The notes: generated from the letters alone by a model not told the origin. Shown: positions 6,929-16,700, numbered from the stretch's first letter. The stretch: DNA of 64,000 bases from Mycolicibacterium monacense (GCF_010731575.1 NZ_AP022617.1:3472001-3536000); one strand, 5' to 3'. Numbers and translations are program-made.

Positions 6929-7948
6929 ATGCGACTTCGGCGCAGCGTAGTCAGCGGCCCCGGCCTGACCCGGGTGCGCCGCGGCAAGGGCTTCTCGTAC
7001 CGCGATGCGAACGGCGACGCCCTCACCGACAAGAAGACGATCGACCGCATCAACTCCCTGGTGATCCCGCCGGCATGGAAGAAGGTGTGGATCTGCCCGT
7101 ACCCCAACGGGCACATCCAGGCCGTCGGCACCGACGCCGCCGGACGGCGTCAGTACCTCTACCACCAGAAGTGGCAGGAGGAACGCAACGAGGAGAAGTT
7201 CGACCGGGTGCTGCAGATGTCGTCCGCACTGCCCGAGATGCGTCGGCAGATCGCCGCGGATCTGGGCGGCCGGGGCTGGCAGCGCAACCGGGTGCTGGCG
7301 CTCGCGCTGCACCTGCTCGACCTCGGCTACTTCCGCGCCGGCGGCGATCAGTACGCCGAGGAGAACAACTCGTTCGGCATCGCGACGCTGCTGTGCGAAC
7401 ACGTCAAGCTGCAGCGCCAGGCCGTGGAGTTCGACTATCCCGCCAAGAGCGGTGTCCAGCGCAGCCTGGTGATCGACGACCCTGAGGTGGTGAAGTCGGT
7501 GCGGGCGCTGCTGCGCCATCCGGATCGACCGGACCGCCTGCTGGCGTGCCGAAATGGCGACGGGTGGGCCGAGATCCGCTCCGATGACCTCAACACCCGG
7601 TTCAAGGAGTTGGTGGGCGAGGACTACTCGGTGAAGGATCTGCGCACCTGGCACGGGACCGTACTGGCGGCCGTCGCGTTCGTCGATGCCGACCCGCCGG
7701 TCAACAAGACGGTGATCAAACGCGTGGAGTCCGCGGTGATGAAAGAGGTGTCAGGTTCGCTCGGCAACACCCCCGCGGTGGCGCGGGCCTCCTATGTGGA
7801 CCCGCGGGTGGTCAGCGCCTACGAATCGGGGGCGACCATCGCCGCCGCCGAACGCCGGGCACTACGTGCCAAACGTCCCGACGAACGTCAGCTGATCCGC
7901 GAGCGGGCCACCGCGAAGCTGATCCGGCGGGCCGCCAAAAGTCGGTAG
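6929..7948 (+). CDS. DNA topoisomerase IB, poxvirus/bacterial type
   Basis: 339 residues. It relaxes supercoils by a transient 3'-phosphotyrosyl link. The N-terminal domain contains IPPAWKKVWICPYPNGHIQA and the catalytic domain holds KDLRTWHGTVLAA (HxxR-type region). The nucleophile is Tyr289 in ASYVDPRV, the family's SxxxYxDPxV context. The ATG at 6929 has AGGTAGG upstream; GTG 6923 is in frame but overlaps that site. The gene sits between sigF-rsbW and usfY, so it is an insertion relative to the M. tuberculosis order. Confidence 0.93.
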   Translation: MRLRRSVVSGPGLTRVRRGKGFSYRDANGDALTDKKTIDRINSLVIPPAWKKVWICPYPNGHIQAVGTDAAGRRQYLYHQKWQEERNEEKFDRVLQMSSALPEMRRQIAADLGGRGWQRNRVLALALHLLDLGYFRAGGDQYAEENNSFGIATLLCEHVKLQRQAVEFDYPAKSGVQRSLVIDDPEVVKSVRALLRHPDRPDRLLACRNGDGWAEIRSDDLNTRFKELVGEDYSVKDLRTWHGTVLAAVAFVDADPPVNKTVIKRVESAVMKEVSGSLGNTPAVARASYVDPRVVSAYESGATIAAAERRALRAKRPDERQLIRERATAKLIRRAAKSR

Positions 7949-8040
7949 TCAAGATCGACCCGGGTCGTCGACGACGGTGCCATGGACCGCGGGATTGACG
8001 TTGCCCCAACATGATTCGGCCCACGGGTCCGCTGACGCCC

Positions 8041-9267
8041 TCATACCGACGAAACGGACGTCCTCGCTGCCCGCGGCCGAGAGGCGGCGGGCACCAGGCG
8101 CTCGTAGATGCGCAGGGTGTCGGCGGCGATGCGGTCCCACGAGTATCGGGCCCGGGCGCGGTCGCGTCCGGCGGCACCGAGGCTCTGTCCGAGGAATTCG
8201 TCGTGCAGCAGGGTGTTGATGGCATCGGCGACCTCCCCCGGGCGCCTCGCGGCGACCAGCCGCCCGGTGACGTCCTGAACGACGGTGTCGAGCATCGCGC
8301 CGACCGCTGCGGCCACCACGGGCACACCCGACGCCATCGCCTCCAACGGGACGATGCCGAACGGTTCGTACCACGGGGTACAGGCGACCACATCGGCCGA
8401 CCGCAGCAGAGCGGGCATGTCCGCGCGAGCCACGGCACCCTGGAAGACCACCCGGTCACCGACACCGAGCCGCTCGGCGAGCTCACGCAGCCGGCGGGCC
8501 TCGGGGTCCGCCTCCACCTCGCTGCGTTCGGGTCCTCCGACCAGGATGAGTTCTGCCTCCGGAATCGCCGTCAGTGCGCGCACGACCACGTCGAAACCCT
8601 TGCGGGGCAAGAGCCTTCCGACGCTCACGATGCGGTGCCGCGCACCGCGTTCGGCACGCGGACCGTCCGGGGTGAAGAGGTCGAGGTCGACGCCGCACGG
8701 CACCACCGAGATCCGGCTGCGTGACCGGCCGAGCCGCATGAGCTCGAACACCTCGTCGGTGCACGTGGCCGCTACCCAGGTGGCGGTGCGGGCCACCATC
8801 GCCTCCAGCTTGAGCCGGTCCTCGGGACTGGTGTCGTGCGCACCCTGGTGGCGGCGTTCGACCACACCGAGGGCGTGAAAGGTCTGCACCGCAGGCAGAT
8901 CGAGATGCCGGGCGGCCAACTGGGTGGCGATGCCCGACATCCAGAAATGGGCGTGGGCCACGTCGGGCCGATCGGCACTCCACTGTTGGTCGAGGTGCTG
9001 CGCGAACGGACCCGTGTGGACCAGCAGTTCGTCCTCGGGCAGCCGGCGCGCGGGCCCGGCGGGCACATGCACCACGGTGTAACCCTGTGGCGTGCTGACA
9101 CGTTCGGGCAGATCCGGATCGTCGCGGCGGGTGTAGACGGTGACGTCGTGGCCACGGCGCGCCATGGCGGCCGACAGTTCGGCAACACGGACGTTCTGTC
9201 CGCCGACGTCCACCCCGCCGAGGGCCGCCAGGGGGCTGGCGTGGTCCGAAACCATTGCGATCTTCAT
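8041..9267 (-). CDS. GT4-family glycosyltransferase
   Basis: 408 residues, GT-B fold. The N-terminal Rossmann part starts KIAMVSDHASPLAALGGVDV. The C-terminal donor-binding domain carries SVGRLLPRKGFD and the ExxxxxxxE signature EPFGIVPLEAMASG. The acceptor is unknown; GT4 enzymes make glycolipids, trehalose-type sugars or mycothiol precursors. ATG at 9267 has GGGAGGGG. A SigF-type promoter lies 176 bp upstream, which suggests a stress-related glycan. It converges with the topoisomerase gene (92-bp gap holding GTCGTCGACGAC). Confidence 0.88.
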   Translation of the reverse strand: MKIAMVSDHASPLAALGGVDVGGQNVRVAELSAAMARRGHDVTVYTRRDDPDLPERVSTPQGYTVVHVPAGPARRLPEDELLVHTGPFAQHLDQQWSADRPDVAHAHFWMSGIATQLAARHLDLPAVQTFHALGVVERRHQGAHDTSPEDRLKLEAMVARTATWVAATCTDEVFELMRLGRSRSRISVVPCGVDLDLFTPDGPRAERGARHRIVSVGRLLPRKGFDVVVRALTAIPEAELILVGGPERSEVEADPEARRLRELAERLGVGDRVVFQGAVARADMPALLRSADVVACTPWYEPFGIVPLEAMASGVPVVAAAVGAMLDTVVQDVTGRLVAARRPGEVADAINTLLHDEFLGQSLGAAGRDRARARYSWDRIAADTLRIYERLVPAASRPRAARTSVSSV

Positions 9268-9442
9268 TGGCTTCCCCTCCCGCGATGTCGACTGGAGCAG
9301 TCGGCGATCAACCTGTTCCAATCGCGCAGGAACGGTCGGCGGGCGGATGCACGCCGCCGACTGCGATCAGCGACTGCGTCCGGAAGCCGTGGACGTGCCA
9401 CGCCAGAAGCACACGCTCCCCACCGGACGACATAGGGCGGTC

Positions 9443-9468
9443 GTACCCGAAGCACTTGACGGTAAACC
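9443..9468 (-). promoter_or_regulatory. SigF-type promoter for the GT4 glycosyltransferase
   Basis: On the minus strand: GGTTT (9468-9464), 15-bp spacer, GGGTAC (9448-9443). It matches the SigF consensus in both elements. Confidence 0.7.
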
Positions 9469-9540
9469 TCGCAGGTCAAGGATTTCGCATAACGTCTTCC
9501 CCCGCCTTCGCGAAGTGGATTCACCTGCCGAAACAGCCCG

Positions 9541-9564
9541 GTTTGACGGCGCCCGAGCGGGTTA
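9541..9564 (+). promoter_or_regulatory. Weak SigF-like promoter before the SDR gene
   Basis: GTTT at 9541, a 14-bp spacer and GGGTTA at 9559. The spacer is one base short and the -10 imperfect. If real, transcription starts just before the ATG at 9575. Confidence 0.3.
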
Positions 9565-9574
9565 CCCGGCGGGC

Positions 9575-10432
9575 ATGGTTGATTCCGCACCGACGCCCGA
9601 CGGCGTGATCCCCTACCCGGGCGAGACCTCCAAGATGTCCGAACGCCCCAGCGACGAGATGACCGACTACGTCGGCCGAGACCTGCTGGCAGGTAAGCGG
9701 GCACTGATCACCGGGGGCGACTCCGGGATCGGCCGTGCGGTCGCCGTCGCGTTCGCCAAGGAGGGCGCCGACGTGTCCATCGCCTATCTCGAGGAGCACG
9801 CCGACGCCGAGCACACCGCGGCACTGGTCGAGCGATGCGGACGCCGAAGCCTGCTGCTGCCCGGCGATCTGGCGGAAGCCGAGCAGTGCCGGACCGTGGT
9901 CAAACGCACGGTCGCCGAGTTCGGCGGCCTCGACATCGTGGTCAACAACGTGGCCTATCAGAACCCGACCGAATCGTTCACCGACATCAGTGACGAACAG
10001 TGGCGGCGCACGTTCGCCGTCAACATCGACAGCTTCTTCCGGGTCACCAAAGCCGCGCTCGAACACCTTCCCGACGGCGGCGCGATCATCAACACCAGTT
10101 CGATCAACGGGTTGCGCGGCAACAAGACGCTGATCGACTATTCGGCCACCAAGGGCGCGGTGTTGGCGCTGACGTACTCGCTGGCGCAGTCGCTGGCGGA
10201 TCGCAAGATCCGGGTCAACTGCGTGGCGCCCGGTCCGGTGTGGACACCGCTCATCCCCGCGACGATGGATGCCGAGAAGACCGAGTCATTCGGTGAGCAG
10301 ACACCGATGGGCCGCGCGGCCCAACCCGACGAGATCGCCCCGTCGTACGTGTTCTTCGCCGCCGGGCGAATGTCGTCGTACTACAGCGGTGAGGTGCTCG
10401 CCCCGATCGGCGGTGAGACGCTGCCCGGTTGA
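9575..10432 (+). CDS. SDR-family oxidoreductase, general-stress-protein-39 type
   Basis: 285 residues. A 45-residue N-terminal extension (PYPGETSKMSERPSDEM region) precedes the Rossmann domain, as in B. subtilis YdaD/Gsp39 and YhdF. NAD(P) site: ITGGDSGIGRAVAVAFAKEG. NNVAY stands at the NNAG position. The catalytic serine is in NTSSINGLRG, with Tyr and Lys in DYSATKGA. Family members are often induced by general stress; here the next gene is csbD and sigF is 4 kb away. The substrate is unknown. Confidence 0.9.
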   Translation: MVDSAPTPDGVIPYPGETSKMSERPSDEMTDYVGRDLLAGKRALITGGDSGIGRAVAVAFAKEGADVSIAYLEEHADAEHTAALVERCGRRSLLLPGDLAEAEQCRTVVKRTVAEFGGLDIVVNNVAYQNPTESFTDISDEQWRRTFAVNIDSFFRVTKAALEHLPDGGAIINTSSINGLRGNKTLIDYSATKGAVLALTYSLAQSLADRKIRVNCVAPGPVWTPLIPATMDAEKTESFGEQTPMGRAAQPDEIAPSYVFFAAGRMSSYYSGEVLAPIGGETLPG

Positions 10433-10434
10433 CC

Positions 10435-10459
10435 GTTTAGCGGCCATCAGATCGGGCAC
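10435..10459 (+). promoter_or_regulatory. SigF-like promoter for csbD
   Basis: GTTT (10435-10438), 15-bp spacer, GGGCAC (10454-10459). The -35 is exact and the -10 matches 4 of 6. It lies directly after the SDR stop. Confidence 0.5.
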
Positions 10460-10496
10460 CCTCTGAGCACGTGTTCGATCAAGGTGAAAGGTGAGT

Positions 10497-10733
10497 ATGA
10501 CCGAGAAGAACAGTGGTCCCGAAGAAGGCATCAAGGGCGTCGTCGAGGACGTCAAGGGTAAGGCCAAGGAGGGTGTCGGCACGGTCACCGGCCGCGACGA
10601 CATGGTCCGCGAGGGCAAGGCCCAGCAGGACAAGGCCGACGCTCAGCAGGACGCAGCCCGCAAGGAGGCCGAGGCCGAGTCGGCCCGCGGTGGCGCCAAG
10701 GCCGCCGAAGAGCGTCAGAAGAGCGAGCAGTAA
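10497..10733 (+). CDS. CsbD-family stress protein
   Basis: 78 residues, highly charged. The CsbD motif is at the N-terminus (GIKGVVEDVKGKAKEGVGTV, then GRDDMVREGKAQQDKADAQ), followed by an Ala/Glu/Lys helix. CsbD proteins accumulate in the sigma-B general stress response of Bacillus; their biochemical role is unknown. ATG 10497 with AAAGGTGA is preferred over GTG 10491. A strong terminator follows. Confidence 0.88.
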   Translation: MTEKNSGPEEGIKGVVEDVKGKAKEGVGTVTGRDDMVREGKAQQDKADAQQDAARKEAEAESARGGAKAAEERQKSEQ

Positions 10734-10749
10734 CTCGAGCCACGAGAAA

Positions 10750-10776
10750 GGCCCAGCCGACCGGCTGGGCCTTTTT
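10750..10776 (+). terminator. Intrinsic terminator after csbD
   Basis: A 9-bp perfect stem (GGCCCAGCC / GGCTGGGCC) with loop GACC is followed by TTTTT. It is preceded by AAA, so it could also serve usfY arriving from the right. This is the clearest rho-independent terminator in the window. Confidence 0.88.
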
Positions 10777-10794
10777 CGTGTCCGGGTGTCTGCG

Positions 10795-11103
10795 TCAGCG
10801 GGACGGCCGCTGACGCTGCACCTCGGGATGCTCGGCGTACCAACGCTCTTCGATCCCCTTGACCCGGCGGTGTTCGATCAGGAACCAGGCACCAGCGACC
10901 ACGAACAGCACGGCGGAGATGCACCCGACGATCACGCCCACCGTGTGGTTGGCGGTGGCGTGCGCCGCCAGCGCGGCGACGAACGTCACGAGCGCGAACC
11001 CGAGAAGGACCAACGCCGGCATGTTCTTGGTGTCCTTCATCGTCTCACCGGCGTGCGGACGGGTCGTCCGTGCGTGGTCGACGGGGTCTTCTGGACTCTT
11101 CAT
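10795..11103 (-). CDS. usfY: UsfY-family membrane protein
   Basis: 102 residues. The N-terminus (DPVDHARTTRPHAGETMKDT), two membrane helices (about residues 30-50 and 57-77) and the basic tail (EHRRVKGIEERWYAEHPEV) resemble M. tuberculosis UsfY as I recall it. ATG 11103 has GGAGG; longer in-frame starts are rejected. A SigF-type promoter ends 30 bp upstream of the ATG. In M. tuberculosis usfY lies next to rsbW; here four genes intervene. Function unknown. Confidence 0.75.
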   Translation of the reverse strand: MKSPEDPVDHARTTRPHAGETMKDTKNMPALVLLGFALVTFVAALAAHATANHTVGVIVGCISAVLFVVAGAWFLIEHRRVKGIEERWYAEHPEVQRQRPSR

Positions 11104-11132
11104 GGGTAATCCCTCCTTCAGCACCACTACAC

Positions 11133-11158
11133 CTACCCGAGTGCCCGGGCGGCGAAAC
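11133..11158 (-). promoter_or_regulatory. SigF-type promoter for usfY
   Basis: On the minus strand: GTTT (11158-11155), 16-bp spacer, GGGTAG (11138-11133). The predicted start gives a leader of about 23 nt that includes the GGAGG ribosome site. Confidence 0.75.
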
Positions 11159-11185
11159 GAGACGTCGTCGGCCGTCACACCGCCG

Positions 11186-11536
11186 TCATCCGGCGAGCGC
11201 CGTCGCACCGATCGCCGCCGCCGACACCATCAGCGTGATGAGGAACAACCCCGACGCCTGCCACGCCCACCAGGTCTCGGTGCGCCTGCGGTGCTGCACC
11301 GCACGCACGAACGACCGGACCGCACCGCCCAGCAGGATGACCGGCGCACCGAGCGCGAGGAGTGCGCGTTGCGGCGCGCCGCAGGCCAGCGCGTCGGCCA
11401 CCGAGCCTCCGCAGGTGCTCACCCACACCGCGGCAACAGCGAGGAAGGCGCCGCCCAGCAGAGCGACGGTGATCGTGGAACGCGCCACGGACCGCAGACC
11501 CTCGACCTCGCGCACATCGTGCGGACTCTGATACAC
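11186..11536 (-). CDS. Small membrane protein (Rv3289c-like by position)
   Basis: 116 residues with three hydrophobic segments (about residues 22-42, 58-75 and 95-115) separated by Arg-rich turns (FVRAVQHRRRTETWW). No known domain. It starts with GTG and lacks a clear ribosome site. Upstream, GTTT with GGGGAA at 16 bp is only a weak SigF match. Gene order (usfY, this gene, lat) matches Rv3288c-Rv3290c, with the nuclease gene inserted before lat. Confidence 0.6.
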   Translation of the reverse strand: MYQSPHDVREVEGLRSVARSTITVALLGGAFLAVAAVWVSTCGGSVADALACGAPQRALLALGAPVILLGGAVRSFVRAVQHRRRTETWWAWQASGLFLITLMVSAAAIGATALAG

Positions 11537-11647
11537 CGTGCACCCACCGGACTCTCGCCTTTACCGACGCAGCGGGTGTTCCCCCAGGTGAGCGGGCCGT
11601 AAACCTGAGCGCCGATGTGTCGTCGGCGACACGTCGGCAGCCCGCCG

Positions 11648-11653
11648 TACGAT
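11648..11653 (+). promoter_or_regulatory. -10 element (TACGAT) for the Mrr-like gene
   Basis: TACGAT ends 6 nt before GTG 11660, which lacks a Shine-Dalgarno; leaderless expression is likely. Confidence 0.4.
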
Positions 11654-11659
11654 CCGGCC

Positions 11660-12316
11660 GTGTCCCGCAGCAGTCGACTCAAGCTCTACGGGGCGCTGGG
11701 CGCCGCGTCGGGATTGAGCGCCCACCTGCTCGGCTGGCCGCCCGGAACCGTCATCGCTCTCGTGGTCGCGGTGCCACTGCTCGCCGCCGCCGCGCCCCGG
11801 TTCGTGCTCGGCGCCATCTCGGGGGCCACCGCATCATCGGCGCCCGAAGACGAGATGACGGGCACGCAGTTCGAGGACCACATCGCGCACATCGCCCGGT
11901 CCTGCGGCGTCCCGGTGATCATGACCCCGCTGACCGGCGACTGGGGGGTCGACCTCATCCTCGGCCGGCGCCCCAACCGCGTCGCCGTGCAGTGCAAACG
12001 CCAATCGCGGCCGGTCGGTACGAGCGCGGTGCAGGAGGTCGTCGCCGGCGCGCCGATGCAAAACTGCGTGCGCACCATGGTCGTCACCAACAACGAATTC
12101 ACCCCGGCGGCACGAAAACTCGCCGAACGCCACGGGTGCGAGTTGGTCGGCCGTCAGGAGCTCCCCCGGCTCCGCTCGACCATCCGGCGCCTCACCGAGG
12201 ACGCCGATGTCAGCGCAAGGCCTCGCGCACCGCATCCACCGCGGCGTCGAGTTCCGCCCGGGACACCGTCAGCGCCGGGCGGAAGCGCACCGAATCCACC
12301 CCGCTCGCCAACATGA
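11660..12316 (+). CDS. Membrane-anchored Mrr-like restriction endonuclease domain protein
   Basis: 218 residues. One or two N-terminal membrane helices (about residues 8-55) precede a PD-(D/E)XK Mrr-type domain (about 66-165): E72, D98 in GDWGVDLIL, and Q111/K113 in VAVQCKR. Such domains cut DNA, often modified DNA, or act in repair and conjugation. The last 35 residues are Pro/Arg-rich and encoded antisense to the 3' end of lat (107-bp overlap), so the natural end may have shifted. No methylase is nearby, which argues against a classical restriction system. Confidence 0.75.
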   Translation: MSRSSRLKLYGALGAASGLSAHLLGWPPGTVIALVVAVPLLAAAAPRFVLGAISGATASSAPEDEMTGTQFEDHIAHIARSCGVPVIMTPLTGDWGVDLILGRRPNRVAVQCKRQSRPVGTSAVQEVVAGAPMQNCVRTMVVTNNEFTPAARKLAERHGCELVGRQELPRLRSTIRRLTEDADVSARPRAPHPPRRRVPPGTPSAPGGSAPNPPRSPT

Positions 12317-13538
12317 TCACCCGCCGCTCCCACAACCGGCGGATCAGATCGTTGCGCTGCGCCTGCGACGGCAGGCTGAACGCGCGCATGAGCCCGCGGC
12401 CCCGCACGTCGAGCACCACGCCGGGGAACTCCTCGGCGAGTTCTTCGAGTCGGGCCTGCAGGTAGTCGCCCGCACGCGCGGCGCACGCCGGCAGATCGTC
12501 GGCCTCGATCACCTCGAGGATCCGCCGGGCGCGCACCATGTCGGTGAGATTGCCGCCCCAGGTCGAATTGATGCGTGAGCTCACCGCGAAGACGTTGTCG
12601 GTGACCTCGTCGACCCGCCGCCCGGCCATCACGCCGCACACCTGGGTCTTCTTGCCGAACGCCACCACGTCGGGGGTGATGCCCAGCTGCTGGTACGCCC
12701 ACGGCGTCCCGGTGATCCCGCAGCCGGTCTGTACCTCGTCGACGATCAGCAGCGCATCGAACTCGTCGCACAGCGCCCGCATTGCGGCGAAGAACTCCGG
12801 CCGGAAGTGCCGGTCGCCTCCTTCACCCTGGATCGGCTCGGCGATGAAACAGGCGATGTCATGCGGATACGCCTCGAATGCGGCGCGCGCCTGGCGCACC
12901 GACTCCGCTTCGAGCGCGGCCATATCGGCTCCCGGACGGATGAACGGCGCGTCGATCCGCGGCCAGTCGAACTTCGGGAACCGCGCCACCTTGTTCGGGT
13001 CGGTGTTCGTCAGCGACAGCGTGTACCCGCTGCGACCGTGGAACGCGCCGCGAAGGTGCAGCACGCGCGTACCAAGTGCCGGGTCGAGACCGCGGGATTC
13101 GTTGAGACGGCTCTTCCAGTCGAAGGCGACCTTGAGCGCGTTCTCCACCGCCAGTGCACCACCGTCGACGAAGAACAGGTGCGGCAGCGCCGGGTCACCC
13201 AGCACCCGTGCGAACGTGTCGACGAACCGGGCCATCGGCACGGAGTAGACGTCGGAGTTGCTGGGCTTGTTCACAGCGGCCTGGGCGAGTTCGGCGCGGA
13301 ACTCGTCATCCGCCGCGAGGGCCGGATGGTTCATGCCCAGGGCCGATGACGCGAAGAAGGTGAACATGTCGAGGTAACGCTCACCGGTGCGGGCGTCGAC
13401 CAGATACGAGCCCGCCGACCGCTCGAGGTCGAGCACGAGCTCGAAACCGTCGGCGAGGATGCTGCGGGCCAGGACGTCGTGGACCTCGCCCGGCGACATT
13501 GTGTGGACACGCGGGAACGGCGTGAGTACGTCGGTCAT
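12210..13538 (-). CDS. lat: L-lysine 6-transaminase
   Basis: 442 residues, PLP fold type I. It transfers the epsilon-amino group of lysine to 2-oxoglutarate, giving aminoadipate semialdehyde. The sequence aligns throughout with Rv3290c: GAFHGRSGYTLSLTNT, IAEPIQGEGGDRHF, LLIVDEVQTGCGITG, and the PLP lysine in AFGKKTQVCGVMAGR. The start is uncertain: ATG 13538 or 13547, neither with a good ribosome site. Pcd, 6 kb away, performs the next step and LrpA is the likely regulator. In M. tuberculosis lat is strongly induced in starvation and persistence. Confidence 0.95.
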   Translation of the reverse strand: MTDVLTPFPRVHTMSPGEVHDVLARSILADGFELVLDLERSAGSYLVDARTGERYLDMFTFFASSALGMNHPALAADDEFRAELAQAAVNKPSNSDVYSVPMARFVDTFARVLGDPALPHLFFVDGGALAVENALKVAFDWKSRLNESRGLDPALGTRVLHLRGAFHGRSGYTLSLTNTDPNKVARFPKFDWPRIDAPFIRPGADMAALEAESVRQARAAFEAYPHDIACFIAEPIQGEGGDRHFRPEFFAAMRALCDEFDALLIVDEVQTGCGITGTPWAYQQLGITPDVVAFGKKTQVCGVMAGRRVDEVTDNVFAVSSRINSTWGGNLTDMVRARRILEVIEADDLPACAARAGDYLQARLEELAEEFPGVVLDVRGRGLMRAFSLPSQAQRNDLIRRLWERRVIMLASGVDSVRFRPALTVSRAELDAAVDAVREALR

Positions 13539-13721
13539 GAAGGCCATTCTAGAGTAAAAATTCCTGTTGATCTCGCTTGCTGTCGGAACTCTTCCATTCC
13601 GCGCCCTTCTCCGGGCGCCCATTCCCAGCGGTGTGCCCGTCCGCGGAGGCATAGGATTCGAAAAGTCGCGCGGATTCCGGCGCGATGACGGTGACGGACC
13701 TTTCCCGGAGGAGTAGGTCTG

Positions 13722-16700
13722 ATGGGATTCTTCGGCACATCGCTGCGGATGGCCCAGCTGACCGTGGGATGCGCACTGCTCGGCAGCGATGCGGTCGTCG
13801 GCACGGGCCGGGCCACCGTCGGTGCCGCCACCAACGCCGTGACCGGCGCCGCCACTCGTGCGGTGGCGGTGACCCGCACCGCCACCGACGTGGTGGTCGA
13901 AGCGGTCGGCGGCCCGCCCGCCAGACGCTCCAGCACCCACGGCCGTCGGCACTGGATCGAGGTCCGCGGGCTCGGCGGGCCGCACGCCGAGTCGATCGTC
14001 GTCGCAGTCGTGGACTCGCTTCGTGCGGTGCCGGGTGTCACCCACGTCGCGCTGAACCGCTCGTGCGCCAGGGCGGTGGTGACCTCCACCCGCGAGGAGA
14101 TCACCTCCCGTGATTTGGCGGCGGTCGTCGACGACGCAGAGCGCCGCGCCCTGGCGGGCGTGCGCCCGGCCCGGCAGCGGCCGCACACGCTGCCCGCCGA
14201 CGACGCGGTGCTGGTGGCCCGCACCATCTCGGCCGCCGCGGCCACCGTCGGGCTCGGGCTGTCGATCACCGGCAACGTGATGCGGGTGCCCGGCGTCCCC
14301 GACGTGCTCACAGTCCTCCCGACGATCGCCGACCACGTTCCCCGAATCCGGAGGCAGGTGGAACGCAGGCTCGGGCGAGAGGGCACCGATCTGCTGCTGA
14401 GCCTCCTCACCGCCACCTCGGCTGCGCTGACCGTGTCGCCGAGTGCCGCGGCCGCCGAAACCGCCTCCCGCGCAATGCTTGTCGTCGAGACATGGAACGC
14501 ACGACAGGCATTTCGGCGCCATGAATCGGAACTCTCGGCGGACTGCCCGCAGGACGCCGCTCCCAACCCGGGCGTACGGGAGTTCGAACCGGGCCGCGGG
14601 GAGCGCTACGCCGACCGGGTCGGCTGGATCGGCCTGGTCGCCGCGACCGTCGTCGGGGCGGTGTCGCGCAACCCGACCGTCGCGGGCAGCGCCGCGCTGG
14701 TGACCGCACCGAAACCGTCGCGTGCCGGCCGGGAAGCCTTCAGCGCAGCCATGACCCGCGGCCTGACCAGCCGCCACGACGCCGTGGTGGTCCGGCCCCG
14801 CGCGTTGCGCGCCCTGGACCGGGTCGACGCCGTCGTGATCGACCCGCGGATGCTCTACACCGACGAATTGACGGTGACCCGCATTCTCGGGGTGGCGAAT
14901 TCGCACCGAACGACCGCCTGGGAGGCGGTGCGGACCGCCCTGCGTGACGGCCGACTCGAACCCGGCTGGCACCGGTTGTCCGGTATCCGCGGCGCCGGCC
15001 GATCGGGTAAAGCGCTCATCAGCCCGGTGCGTGATCCGCTGGCGGCCGCCGTGGTGGCCGAGGCACGCCGGACCCGGCCTCGGGTGGTCTCGGTGGACGA
15101 TGACGGTTTGCGTTCTCTGGCACAGGGTTTCGACCGACTGCAGCCCGTCGACGCTTCACTGGACGAAGCGCTGGTCGGCGCGGTGGCCGACCTGAAGGCC
15201 GATGGCTCGACCGTGGTGTTGCTCACCACGTCGGCGATGACCGCGGCCCACGCGGCGGATTTCACGGTGGGGTTGGCACGGCCGGGGGAACCGTCGCCCT
15301 GGGGCGCGGACGTCTTCGTGCGCGATCTGGAGTCGGTGTGGCGCATCCTGCACGCACTGCCCGCCGCGCGATCCGTCGCTGTGCGCGGTGTGCAGTTGTC
15401 GGTGTCGACGTCGGCCATCGGCGCGCTGATGCTGATCCCCGGCGTCATCGGCCGTGGCCCGGAGTCGATCAATGCCGGCGTTTTCTCTGCGCTGTGGCTC
15501 GGGTTCCGCTCGGGGACAAGCATTTTCGAGGACGCTCCGCCGGAGCCGGAGACGTCGCACGACTGGCATGCGCTGCCGGTCGACGAAGTCCTGCGCTTAC
15601 TACCCAGGCCCCCGCAGGAACACCTCGAGGAAGGACGGCGCTCGGTGGCCGAACTGCCGCCCATACGGGCGGCGCAGCGCGCCGCGGTGTGGTCGGGCAG
15701 ACTTGCGCGAGACTTCCTGTCCGAGATGCGCAACAATCTGGCCGATCCGATCACGCCGCTGCTGGCCACCGGCGCGGCGGCCAGCGCACTACTCGGGTCG
15801 CCGTTCGACGCGGCCTTGGTGGGCGGGGTGCTGCTGGCCAATGCCGCCCTCTCGGCCCAGCAGCAGCTCCACGCCGAGCGCATACTCGAGCGGCTGATAG
15901 CCGTGCAGGACCCATTGGCGCGCAGGAAGATCGGAGCGCTGACGGAGGGCCGTCAAGAGAAGGTGCCCGCCGCCCGGCTGCGCCCGGGCGACATCATCGA
16001 AGTCCACCCCGACGAGGTGGTCCCCGCCGACGCCCGGCTGATCTCGGACAGCAACGTCGAAGCCGACGAGTCGACGCTCACCGGCGAATCGCTACCCGTG
16101 GCGAAGCGGACGGAGGCCACGCCCGGTGCGCCACTCGCCGAACGCGCCTGCATGCTCTACGCCGGCACCACGCTGGTGGCCGGGACGGCCCTCGCGGTCG
16201 TCACGGCGGTGGGGTCCCGCACCGAGATGCGCCGTGCGATGGCGCTGGCCCCCGAACGGGCCCGCGAGATCGGGCTGCACCGGCAGCTCAGCCGGATCAC
16301 CGGCCGCGCACTGCCGTTCAGCGTGTCCAGCGGCGCCATGGTCGGCCTGCTGAGCCTGGTGCGCGGTACGCCGCTGCGGGAAGCGGTCGGCAGCGCCGTC
16401 GCGCTGACGGTGGCCGCGGTCCCCGAGGGACTACCCCTGGTCGCGACACTGGCGCAGTTGGCCGCCGCCAGACGGCTCACCGGGGAGTCGGTACTGATCC
16501 GCAACGCCCACTCGGTTGAGGCACTGGCGCGCCTCCAGGTGGTGTGCTTCGACAAGACCGGCACCCTCAGCGAGAACCGGTTGCGAGTGCGGGCCACCCG
16601 TGCTGTCGACGGGTGGACCGGTGAGCAGGTGCTCGACGCGGCGTTGAGCACCACCTTCGCCCGCCCCGGGCACCGCGCCCACCACGCCACCGACGACGCC

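Larger units (their letters stand above)
9268..9574. other. Intergenic region with divergent stress promoters
   Basis: 307 bp with no credible gene. It holds a SigF-type promoter reading left (9443-9468) with a leader of about 170 nt before the glycosyltransferase, and a weaker candidate reading right (9541-9564) towards the SDR gene. Confidence 0.6.
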
